Under the pieces are notes generated by a model that was not told the DNA's origin, did no database searches, and worked only from the letters and a program-made list of their open reading frames with translations. A stretch of 64,000 bases of DNA from CAVSUB01 sp963730995 (GTDB taxonomy: Bacteria > Acidobacteriota > Vicinamibacteria > Vicinamibacterales > 2-12-FULL-66-21): assembly GCA_963730995.1 (NCBI GenBank), contig CAVSUB010000002.1, positions 186,001 through 250,000 on the forward strand, written 5' to 3'. Below, piece by piece: positions 19,146 to 27,559 of this stretch. Within the stretch, counting starts at the first letter, position 1, and each line of letters begins with the position of its first letter. Position numbers and translations under genes: made by a program.

Positions 19146-21573
19146 ATGGAGTGTGGATCCACCTGCGGTCGTTTTCCTTTCCGTTCCTTTCTCAGAATAC
19201 GGACCGCCTCGGCGTTCGCGCTGCTTCTGCTCGGTCTGACCGTTCGCACCGCGCAGGCCCAGGCTCGCGTCACGGTGTCGGGCGTCGTTCGCGACGTGTC
19301 CGGCGGAGTCGTGGCCGCCGCGACTGTCGAAGCGCTGGTGGGCGATCGCGTCATCTCGCGAGCGACCACCGGGGCCGATGGCGGGTACACGCTCGCCATT
19401 CCATCCAGAACGCCGTTCGTGCTCAGGACCCATCGGACCGGATTCGCCGACGACGTGAGCGAGCTGGATGGAGCGTCGAGCGGCGTGTCGCGCGATGTGA
19501 CACTGGCTGTTGGAACGATGTCCGACACGCTGGTCGTGACCGCATCACGCGGTCCGGAGAGCCGGACGGCGGTGACGCAGTCGCTCTCGGTGATGGCCCG
19601 CGCCGACATCCAGGCCCTTGGCTCGACCGAACTGTCCGACGTCCTGCGGTTCGTCCCCGGTGCGAGCGTAGAGGGAACCGGTCGAGAAGGTGGTGGGCCG
19701 ACGTCGCTCTTCGTCCGCGGGGGCGACTCCGACTACAACGTCGTCCTGATCGATGGCGTGCGGGCCAACCTCGATGGCGGCCGCTTCGATTTCAGTCGCG
19801 TCGCCGCCGGCGAGATCGAGCGCGTGGAGGTCCTGCGTGGAGCTCAGTCCTCTCTGTGGGGCGCCGACGCCATGACGTCGGTCGTGCAGATCGTCACGAA
19901 GCGCGCGAGCGCGACGGGCGCACCGGAAGCGTCCGGATCGTTCGAGGCTGGATCGTTCGGCACCTTTCGCGGCAACGCGGGCGTCTATGGCGGAGCAGGC
20001 GGCAGGATCGACTACCGCGCGGCCGTCACCGGCCGCAGGACGGATGGCGCGTTCTCGGACATCCTGCCGGAAGACGATCGGTACAAGCAGACGGCATTCG
20101 ACAGCGGCGTCGGCGTCGCGATCGGCTCGTCGGCCTCGGCTCGTGCGGGGCTGCGTTACAGCGATGGCGACGGCAGGATAGTCGGACCGATCACATATGG
20201 CGCGAGAGATACGGGCACGGCCTACCAGACGCGCGACCTGACTGTGTTCGGTACCTGTCTCTCACACACTCGGGTCCCGCTTCACAGGCAGCGGAAGCGT
20301 CAACTATTTCCGCTATCGCGGCCGTTCCGCAGACAGCATCGCCGATCCCTTTTCCACTTATGCGATCCTCGCCGGCACCCCCAACGCGCCCTATCCGAAC
20401 GGGACCCGCCTGGTCCGCCTGCTCGATGCAGCGGAGTTCAACACGCTCGCGGCCGCCGGCGCACTGCCGGCGCCGGGGCAGTTCCTGGCGTCGGCGCAGA
20501 CTTCCGATTTTTTGTCGGACCCGCTGACCGAAGTCACGCTCTTTCGCCGGCCCGCGGTGCGATACCAGGGCGACTACAACTGGAGCGCCAGCCAGCGCCT
20601 GAGCCTCGGGTATGAATGGGAGCGCGAGACCAACCCCGAAGTAGCAGGCTTCGACCTCGACAACAACGCCGTGTTCGCGCAGCACCAGAGCACATTCGCC
20701 AATCGCTGGTTCCTCACTCTCGGCGCGCGCGTCGACAGCAAGGAGCGATACGACACGTACATCAGCCCCAAGCTGTCAGCCGGCGGATTCGCGCTGCCCT
20801 ACCGCGCCGGCGCCCTGTCGTCGGTCAAGGTGTTCGGCAATGTCGGCCGTGGCGTGAAGTCGCCGACGTTCACCGAGCGCTTCGGCGGCGCCGGGTTCGC
20901 GGATCCCAATCCCGACATCAAGGTGGAGCAGGCGAAATCCGCGGACCTGGGCGTCGACGCGACTTTTGCCGATCAGAAGCTCCGTGCTACGGCAACGGCC
21001 TTCCGCAACGACTTCACCGATCAGATCTCCTATCGCTTCGGACCGACGGGAGACGGGATTCCGGAGTTCATCAACATCGACGGCTCGAAAGCCAGCGGTC
21101 TGGAATTGGAGCTGGCGCTGCAGCGGCCGGTGGTTGGACTAACGGCCGTCGGCACGTACTCCTACGTTCACACCGAAGTCGTCACGAACCAGAGCACGAG
21201 TCAGCAATTTCAACCCGGTCAGCCCCTCCTGCGCAGGCCACGGCACGCGGGCTCTTTCCGCGCGTCGTACTCACTCGGCCGCGCAACTGCGAATTTCAAC
21301 CTCCGAATGATTGGCGACCGTTTCGACAACAGCTTTCTGTTTCTGCGAACCATACCCAACGCGGAGCGGCCGACGGCAACAACCACCGACATCACCATCA
21401 ACCCAGGGTACGTGGTCGCGGGCCTTGGTCTGGACGTTCGCGTCCGGCAGGGTCTGACGATCTTCTTCAGGGGTGACAACATCGGCGACACGGCCTACGA
21501 CCTGGCCCTCGGATATCCGGGGCTTCCGCGCGCGATGGTCGTGGGGGCGCGCCTCCAGTTCTCCGCGAAGTAA
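19146..21573 (+). CDS. TonB-dependent cobalamin receptor (BtuB-like), one frameshift
   Basis: About 808 residues after repairing one extra base near 20255-20275. Start ATG at 19146 with GAGGAGG upstream. The N-terminus holds a signal peptide (ASAFALLLLGLTVRTAQAQA) and a carboxypeptidase-regulatory-like domain (VTVSGVVRDVSGGVVAAATV), then DTLVVTASRGPESRT and a plug with LSVMARADIQALGSTELSDV, VLIDGVRAN and AAGEIERVEVLRGAQSSLWG. After the break, barrel strands run to PRAMVVGARLQFSAK with a terminal region typical of BtuB-like barrels (YNWSASQRLSLGYEW, NVGRGVKSPTFTERFGG). Riboswitch control makes a corrinoid substrate the best inference. Confidence 0.9.
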
Positions 21574-21594
21574 GCGGACGCCGATCCCGCCTAG

Positions 21595-21627
21595 TCCCGG
21601 AATTCACCTGATTCGGGAGTGAATTCC
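21595..21627 (+). terminator. Overlapping inverted repeats after the receptor gene
   Basis: GGAATTCAC (21599-21607) and GTGAATTCC (21619-21627) form a perfect 9-bp stem. A competing pair, TCCCGGAAT and ATTCGGGA, overlaps it, so only one can form at a time. It lies about 25 bases after the receptor stop. No T-run follows, so termination is only a possibility. Confidence 0.35.
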
Positions 21628-21667
21628 ATGAAGCTGCCAGCTATCGGCTATCAGCCCTCAGCTAACA

Positions 21668-21695
21668 GCTGAGAGCTGAGAGCTGAGAGCTGAGA
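21668..21695. repeat. Tandem heptamer GCTGAGA, four copies
   Basis: Four exact head-to-tail copies of GCTGAGA followed by a partial copy (GCTAC), preceded by related AGCTAACAGCT and CAGCTATCGGCTATCAGC pieces. It sits in the 208-base gap between the receptor and the RnfD-like gene. No coding content seen. Confidence 0.85.
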
Positions 21696-21781
21696 GCTAC
21701 CCTTACCCAAGTGACTTCAGATTAAGCCCCTGCAAGGTTTCCAGCCGCGCCCGTTCTAAGCCCAGGACCGCTGGAGGGCGC

Positions 21782-22693
21782 ATGAAACCGGATCCTCGGC
21801 TTTATCAGATCGCAACACTGGCCTGCCTGCTGGGCTACGGCCTTATCCGGCTGGATTTCGAGATCCCGCTCGTCCAGGCGGCCTCGATGCTCGGCACCGC
21901 GCTCGTGACGCAGTTCGCGTGCACGAAACTGTGGCGTCTGCCGGCGTTCGACCCGCGCAGCGCGCTCATCTCGGGGCTGTCCCTCTGCCTCCTGCTCCGC
22001 ACGAATTCGCTCGCCCTCTCAATTGCCGCCGCCATCGTCACTGTCGGCAGCAAGTTCGTGATCCGGATCAACGGCAAGCACCTGTTCAATCCCACGAACT
22101 TCGGCGTCGTGGCGATGATGCTCGCGACCGGCCTCGTGTGGGTCTCGCCGGCGCAGTGGGGGAATGTCGCGTTCTTCGCGTTCCTGATGGCGTGCCTCGG
22201 CGGGCTGGTGGTCAACCGCGCGGCACGGAGCGACGTCACGTTCGCGTTCATCGTGTTCTACATGTCGCTCGTCTTCGGGCGCTCGCTGTGGCTGGGTGAG
22301 CCGCTCGTGATTCCGTTGCATCGCCTGCAGAGCGGCGCGCTGCTGCTTTTCACCTTCTTCATGATCTCGGATCCGCGGACGACGCCGAACTCGCGCGTGG
22401 GACGGATTCTGTTCGCGCTGCTGGTCGCGTACGGCGCGTGGTACGTCCAGTTCCGGATGTTCAGAACGAACGGGCTCCTCTGGTCGCTGGCTTTTTTCTC
22501 TCTCACGGTTCCTCTCATCGATCGGCTCTTTCCAGGGACGCGGTACGAATGGTCGCGTCCCACAATCGGGCGGCCGACGCCCAACGGGGTGACACATGAA
22601 ACGATTGATTCCGGCAGCCGCTCTGGCCGCGGGCTTCGCGTGGTGGGGCCCGACGCTCAGCGCCTTCTGCGGTTTCTACGTAGCCAAAGCTGA
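21782..22693 (+). CDS. Orphan RnfD/NqrB-family membrane protein
   Basis: 303 residues with about nine hydrophobic helices. Hallmarks of the NQR2/RnfD/RnfE family are LISGLSLCLLLRTNS, INGKHLFNPTNFGVVAMMLA, and HRLQSGALLLFTFFMISDPR with the conserved SDPRTTP. No other Rnf or Nqr subunit is nearby, so it is not part of an obvious ion pump. Similar stand-alone proteins accompany UnbU-type clusters. It overlaps the DUF2330 gene by 98 bases. The last 35 residues look unlike the family, and an alternative end is a TGA at 22590, one base out of register, which an extra base near 22560-22585 would explain. Confidence 0.7.
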   Translation: MKPDPRLYQIATLACLLGYGLIRLDFEIPLVQAASMLGTALVTQFACTKLWRLPAFDPRSALISGLSLCLLLRTNSLALSIAAAIVTVGSKFVIRINGKHLFNPTNFGVVAMMLATGLVWVSPAQWGNVAFFAFLMACLGGLVVNRAARSDVTFAFIVFYMSLVFGRSLWLGEPLVIPLHRLQSGALLLFTFFMISDPRTTPNSRVGRILFALLVAYGAWYVQFRMFRTNGLLWSLAFFSLTVPLIDRLFPGTRYEWSRPTIGRPTPNGVTHETIDSGSRSGRGLRVVGPDAQRLLRFLRSQS

Positions 22694-23996
22694 CACGAAG
22701 CTGTTCAACAAGGCGTCGCAGGTCGTGCTCGTTCGCGATGGAGACCGCACCGTCCTGACGATGGCGAACGACTTCCGAGGGGATCCGAAGGAGTTCGCGG
22801 TCGTCGTGCCCGTGCCGACAGTGCTGCAGAAGGATCAGATCCACGTCGGCGACAAGGCGCTCGTGGAGCACCTCGACGCGTACTCCGCGCCGCGCCTGGT
22901 CGAGTACTTCGACGAGGATCCGTGCCGGCCCCGGATGTACGAGGAACGAGCGCTCCCGATGTCGGCGGCGGGTGGCGTCGCCGCTGGACGGGCGGGCGCC
23001 CAGCGGGCGGACAGCCTTGGCGTGAAGATCGAGGCCCGGTACACGGTCGGCGAATACGACATCCTCATCCTGTCGGCGCTGCAGAGCGGCGGCCTCGAGA
23101 CGTGGCTGAAGGAGAACGGGTATCGCATCCCGGCCGGCGCTTCGAGCGTGCTCGGCAGCTACATCCGCCAGAACATGAAATTCTTCGTCGCGCGCGTCAA
23201 CCTGCAGGAGCAATCGAAGCTCGGGTTCTCGATGCTCCGGCCGATCCAGGTCGCGTACGAATCGCCGAAGTTCATGCTGCCAATCCGTCTGGGCATGGTG
23301 AACGCCGAAGGCCCGCAGGAGCTGTTCGTCTACGCGCTTACACACAAGGGGCGAGTCGAGACGACGAACTATCGCACCGTGAAGCTGCCGACCGGGACGG
23401 ACATTCCGATCTACGTGAAGGATCGCTTTCCGGAGTTCTACAAGGCGATGTTCTCGCAGCAGGTCACGAAGGAGAACATGAGCACTGTCTTCACCGAGTA
23501 CGCGTGGGACATGGGCTGGTGCGATCCGTGCGCTGCCAATCCGCTCTCGCAGGATGAGTTGAGGAACCTTGGCGTGTTCTGGCTCGGCGAGGCGCCGCAG
23601 CCCTTGACACCCGGTCAGGGAAGACCAACCACCGTCATCCGGCCGCGCCCGCAGGACGTCTTCCTGACGCGCCTGCACGTCCGGTACGACGCCGCGCACT
23701 TCGCGGAAGATCTCGTGTTCCAGGAAACCGCCGACCGCTCGAACTTCCAGGGGCGCTACGTGGTCCGGCACGAGTGGAAGGGCGAGGCCGGCGCCTGCGA
23801 GGCCGCGCGCCGCTATGTCGCGTCACTGCCGGAGCGGCGCGAGGGCGAAGCGCAGTCGCTGGCCTCGCTGACGGGTTGGAGCATCAGCGAGATCCGCAAG
23901 GCGATGGGATCGGGCAACGTCGCGCCGAGCCCGGCGCCGGCCACCTGGTGGCAAAGGATCTGGAAAGAGCCCAACCCTGGCCTGTCTCCTCGATAG
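22596..23996 (+). CDS. DUF2330 secreted protein
   Basis: 466 residues. N-terminal signal peptide (LIPAAALAAGFAWWGPTLSA) then CGFYVAKADTKLFNKASQVV, the stereotyped opening of DUF2330 proteins, with VVVPVPTVLQKDQIHVGD and YDILILSALQSGGLETWLKE further in. Function of the family is unknown. Paired with the RnfD-like gene upstream (start ATG at 22596, just after a TGA at 22590). The C-terminus carries DVFLTRLHVRYDAAHFAEDL, also typical. The chain has no membrane segment after the signal, so it is probably periplasmic or exported. Confidence 0.75.
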   Translation: MKRLIPAAALAAGFAWWGPTLSAFCGFYVAKADTKLFNKASQVVLVRDGDRTVLTMANDFRGDPKEFAVVVPVPTVLQKDQIHVGDKALVEHLDAYSAPRLVEYFDEDPCRPRMYEERALPMSAAGGVAAGRAGAQRADSLGVKIEARYTVGEYDILILSALQSGGLETWLKENGYRIPAGASSVLGSYIRQNMKFFVARVNLQEQSKLGFSMLRPIQVAYESPKFMLPIRLGMVNAEGPQELFVYALTHKGRVETTNYRTVKLPTGTDIPIYVKDRFPEFYKAMFSQQVTKENMSTVFTEYAWDMGWCDPCAANPLSQDELRNLGVFWLGEAPQPLTPGQGRPTTVIRPRPQDVFLTRLHVRYDAAHFAEDLVFQETADRSNFQGRYVVRHEWKGEAGACEAARRYVASLPERREGEAQSLASLTGWSISEIRKAMGSGNVAPSPAPATWWQRIWKEPNPGLSPR

Positions 23997-24026
23997 AGAC
24001 GTCACCTCGGCGTCGCGTTGGACGCG

Positions 24027-24893
24027 CTACTTCACGTACCAACGCGCGGAGATCGAGAACACGGGTCCGCCGGCGTCGACGCCGGCGAAGGTCGACGTGG
24101 GCCACTCGTAGCCCACGTCGGCGCTGAGCGCGAGGCTGGGCATGCTCGAAAACGTCATCTCGCCGCCGCCCAGGACGCGCGGCCCCGATTTGCGCTCCGA
24201 TGCGATCTCGACTGCGCTGGTCCCGGCCTCCTTCAGCGTCTGCTGGCGGAAGGCCAGGCCGGCACCAAGGTACGGCCGGAGCCACACGTAGTCGCTGATC
24301 CGATCGGGCAACGCATAGAGGACGGTGGGCGCGAGGCGCGTCGATGTCAGGTGATTCGGCGCGGCGGCGTCCGTGCTCGAGTACCGGGACGCTTCCATCT
24401 GCACGCCGATGCGATTCTGCAACCATGCGCGCCCGGTGACGCCGAAGCCAAGCCGGGCACCGCCGATCAAGCCTCCGAAGCCCACGACGTGCGCCGGCGC
24501 CGTCACATATTCGCTGCGATGGCTCCCCACGCCAGGAACCGCCCGCTGTGCCTGCGCCGCTGTCTCTACGGTGGACGGCGGGACAGCTGGCGTTGCTGGC
24601 GCGGGAGCAGAAGCAACGGGCGCAGGATGGCCCGAAAGCGCTCCGGCGGACAGGCGGACGTAGCCGATGCCGTCCTTGTCCGCAGGCCAGGCGATCTTGA
24701 CCCAGTCGCCGACTTCGCGTGTCACCGCGAGGACGGTCCCGCGCGCCGCCTGACCGACGACGATGCTCCCGGTGCTCGGCGCCTTGTAGACAGTGGTTGA
24801 CGTGACGTTCACCGTAAGCTCCGCGGCCTGCGCGCAGAGCCACGTCGGGTTCAGAACCACCACAAGAACGACAGCCGCTGCGTGACGGACCAT
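24027..24893 (-). CDS. Envelope protein: SH3-like domain plus outer-membrane beta-barrel
   Basis: 288 residues. A signal peptide (AAAVVLVVVLNPTWLCAQA) is followed by a bacterial SH3-like repeat (residues about 25-85: VNVTSTTVYKAPSTGSIVVG, GDWVKIAWPADKDGIGYVR), an Ala/Pro-rich linker, then a small beta-barrel (residues about 130-288: GGLIGGARLGFGVTGRAWLQ, LRPYLGAGLAFRQQ, LALSADVGYEWP) ending in the aromatic-terminated FSISARWYVK. I infer an outer-membrane protein with a periplasmic or surface SH3 module that may touch peptidoglycan. It is convergent with the DUF2330 gene. Confidence 0.68.
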   Translation of the reverse strand: MVRHAAAVVLVVVLNPTWLCAQAAELTVNVTSTTVYKAPSTGSIVVGQAARGTVLAVTREVGDWVKIAWPADKDGIGYVRLSAGALSGHPAPVASAPAPATPAVPPSTVETAAQAQRAVPGVGSHRSEYVTAPAHVVGFGGLIGGARLGFGVTGRAWLQNRIGVQMEASRYSSTDAAAPNHLTSTRLAPTVLYALPDRISDYVWLRPYLGAGLAFRQQTLKEAGTSAVEIASERKSGPRVLGGGEMTFSSMPSLALSADVGYEWPTSTFAGVDAGGPVFSISARWYVK

Positions 24894-25089
24894 CTCTTCA
24901 TCCTCCTGACCGCGGAGATCGGGTCACTGACGGAGTCTCAAGAGGTGTGCCCACGCCGCGGCGTGTTTCTGTGGGGATTTCACACGTTGGCGGGTACGCC
25001 AGCGCGATACCGATTGCAGGACTGGATTCGGACCGACCAGTTTGTAATGTGGCGGCCGGTGGCCGTCGTCGACCGCGCAGCTCGGTGAC

Positions 25090-25458
25090 TTACGGCACGG
25101 AGCTCTTGCCGGCGATCGTAAAGTCGCGATGGGGATCCAGATCCGACTTGTTGATTTTCGTCTCCGACGGCTGTTTGGCGATCGTTTCGCCGGGCCGCAG
25201 TTCGATTTCGAGCCGATAGGTGCCTTCCGGCACCTTTATCGTGTAGCCGCCGTTGGGACCGGTCGTGGCATCGAAGCGAGCGCCGGTCGTCACGTTGACA
25301 GCCGTCACCTTCCGGTCGGGCACGGCGGCCTTGGCTGTAGTCGAGACGATGCCGGCGACGGTGCCGCCCGCGCCCTCCTTGGGAGTGAGGATCGGGCCGG
25401 GGTGGCACGCGGCGGCCGCGAGCAGAGAGAAGAGCAACAGCGCGCTGGTCAGCCTCAT
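25090..25458 (-). CDS. Small lipoprotein with carboxypeptidase-regulatory-like fold
   Basis: 122 residues from ATG at 25458 (an upstream start at 25476 would add six residues before the signal). Signal peptide MRLTSALLLFSLLAAAAC has a lipobox ending in Cys18. The rest is one beta-sandwich of the CarboxypepD_reg type: GGTVAGIVSTTAKAAVPDRK, GARFDATTGPNGGYTIKVPE, GTYRLEIELRPGE. Such domains are structural; here membrane-anchored. No partner is evident. Upstream it faces a 239-base non-coding gap before the ankyrin gene, in which I saw nothing. Confidence 0.65.
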   Translation of the reverse strand: MRLTSALLLFSLLAAAACHPGPILTPKEGAGGTVAGIVSTTAKAAVPDRKVTAVNVTTGARFDATTGPNGGYTIKVPEGTYRLEIELRPGETIAKQPSETKINKSDLDPHRDFTIAGKSSVP

Positions 25459-25697
25459 ATGCGTGTAGCCTAACACCTCGCACGGACGATCCTATGCTCG
25501 GACGGTCTTTCCGCTCAAGCGGGCGACATGATTTGACATGCGCCACCGCTCACGAGTAACGTCATCGCGTGCGCTCAAAGGGCGCCCGCGGGTTCGCGCG
25601 AAGGGCCAAGCCCACCGTCATATCTCACTGACCATCGGCACCAACACCGCCGTGCTGCCTGCTTGCGAACCACAGGCTCCAGCATGGAGGTTGTACG

Positions 25698-27281
25698 ATG
25701 CCGCGCCAGCTACCCGCCCGACCGAATCTCGAACAACTGAAGAAGCAAGCGAAGTCGCTGCTGCATGCGGCGCAGACGCGCGACGAGGAGTCGCTCCGTC
25801 GCTTCGCCGCGTTGCCCTCGCTCGCGAACGAGACCATCGATCGCATCGGCGCCGATCTGGCGCTCCATGACGCGCAGTCCGTGATCGCGCGCGAACACGG
25901 ATTCCCGTCCTGGACGGCACTACGCGAAGAAGTCGAAGCACGGACCATGACGTTCGCGGCAGCCGTCGAGGAATTCCTCCGGTGCGCGACCGGCGGCGCG
26001 TCGGGACGCGCGAACCGGCTCCTCACCCTGTATCCCGACCTGGCGTCGGCCACGTTGCAGACAGCGCTGGTTCTCGGCGATGCCGCGTTGGTGGAAGCGC
26101 GATTGCGCGAGGATCCGGCGCTCGCGACCGCAGCGGGCGGACCGCAGAACTGGGAGCCGCTGCTCTACGTGTGCCACACGTGCCTGCATTTCAACGTGCC
26201 TTCTCGCGTGGAGGGACTTGTCGCGATTGCGCGGTTGCTCTGCGCCCTCGGCGCGAATCCAAACGCGGAGTACCACTGGAACTGGCACCCGGAGCTTCCG
26301 CGGACGGCCCTTTGGGGCGCCATCTGCACGATCAGGCATCTTCCGCTCGCCGAAGTGGTGCTCGAGGCCGGAGCGAATCCGACCGACGGCGTCTCGATGC
26401 ACATCGCCGGCGGCGGCGGAAACGTCGAAGCACTCGACCTGCTGAACCGGTACGGCGTCAACGTGAACGGGATTCCCGGCGGTGTGCCGCCACTCGTGTA
26501 CATGATGCAGTGGGCCGAGAATCCAGCGGGCCCGTACTGGCTGCTCGAGCATGGCGCGGACGCGAACCTTGCCTGGGGCCAGGACGATGAGGCGCCGCTT
26601 CACGTGGCGGCGCGACGATGGGATGTCGCCATGGTCGAACGGCTCGTGCAGCACGGCGCCGATGTGTCACGGCGGCGGGCCGACGGCGCGACGCCGCACA
26701 CGCTGGCCGAGCTGTACGGCAACACGGACGTCGGAGCCTGGCTGCTCGCGCACGGCGCGACCGACGAGCTCTCGCCCGTCGATCGCTTCGTCGCGGCATG
26801 TGCGCGCGCCGATCGCGCAGCCGCCGAGGCCATGCTGGAGGTCCGGCCCGGCTTGCGGAGTGAGCTGCGTCCCGAGCACCACCTGATGCTCCACCGCCCC
26901 GCGGAGAGTGGCAACGCCGCGGTGCTCGAGACGATGCTCGCGTGCGGCTTCGAACCTGACGCCAGGGACAAGGACAACGTCACGCCGCTGCATCGCGCCT
27001 CGATGGGCGGCCACCCGGACGCCGTGCGGGTGCTGCTGAAGTTCGGAGCGGACGTCAACGCGCTCGACGGAATGTTCTCCGCGATGCCGCTCGTCTGGGC
27101 CGTCGAGGGAAGAAGCAACTCGAAGCACCCGGCAGCGGACTTCGTCGACGTCGCCAGAGTCTTGATCGCCGCGGGATCGTCGCTCGAGTGGACGCCGCCC
27201 GAGGGCGCACCGGGACCCGAGCGGACCTTGGAAGGATTGATGGAGTTGAAGCAGTTGGCCGCAGCTGTTCGGACGACGTGA
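25698..27281 (+). CDS. Ankyrin-repeat protein
   Basis: 527 residues, cytosolic, start ATG 25698 with GGAGG 8 bases upstream. The N-terminus (LPARPNLEQLKKQAKSLLHA) and HGFPSWTALREEVEAR match the helical lead found before ankyrin repeats in many acidobacterial and planctomycete proteins. Ankyrin units follow from about residue 110 to 500 (for example APLHVAARRWDVAMVERLVQ, HGADVSRRRADGATPHTLAE, VTPLHRASMGGHPDAVRVLL, FGADVNALDG). Role unknown; such proteins mediate protein contacts. A 278-base gap follows with no recognised element. Confidence 0.8.
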   Translation: MPRQLPARPNLEQLKKQAKSLLHAAQTRDEESLRRFAALPSLANETIDRIGADLALHDAQSVIAREHGFPSWTALREEVEARTMTFAAAVEEFLRCATGGASGRANRLLTLYPDLASATLQTALVLGDAALVEARLREDPALATAAGGPQNWEPLLYVCHTCLHFNVPSRVEGLVAIARLLCALGANPNAEYHWNWHPELPRTALWGAICTIRHLPLAEVVLEAGANPTDGVSMHIAGGGGNVEALDLLNRYGVNVNGIPGGVPPLVYMMQWAENPAGPYWLLEHGADANLAWGQDDEAPLHVAARRWDVAMVERLVQHGADVSRRRADGATPHTLAELYGNTDVGAWLLAHGATDELSPVDRFVAACARADRAAAEAMLEVRPGLRSELRPEHHLMLHRPAESGNAAVLETMLACGFEPDARDKDNVTPLHRASMGGHPDAVRVLLKFGADVNALDGMFSAMPLVWAVEGRSNSKHPAADFVDVARVLIAAGSSLEWTPPEGAPGPERTLEGLMELKQLAAAVRTT

Positions 27282-27559
27282 CCTCGCGATAAAGCTCGAG
27301 CAGTTGACATGCTGACGTCGAAGCGGACACGAATTGGGGGTGATTGACCATCGCCGACGACCCCTCGGCATGAGGCTGGGCCGGGGCGACTCACTCGCCG
27401 CGGCGCGCGTGTCGTTTCAAAACCTCTCCGCAACCCTCGCGTCGTAGACAGCCGTAAACCCTCGAGACGGTTCTCCCGTCTAACCCGGACATATAAGGCT
27501 CCTGTACGCCTGATCGGGACCAACCCGCTGCCGGGGACGCGCGTATTGGAGATCACACG

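Noticed and set aside
21668..21695. CRISPR array
   Set aside because: Units of seven bases in direct contact, no spacers, no cas genes.
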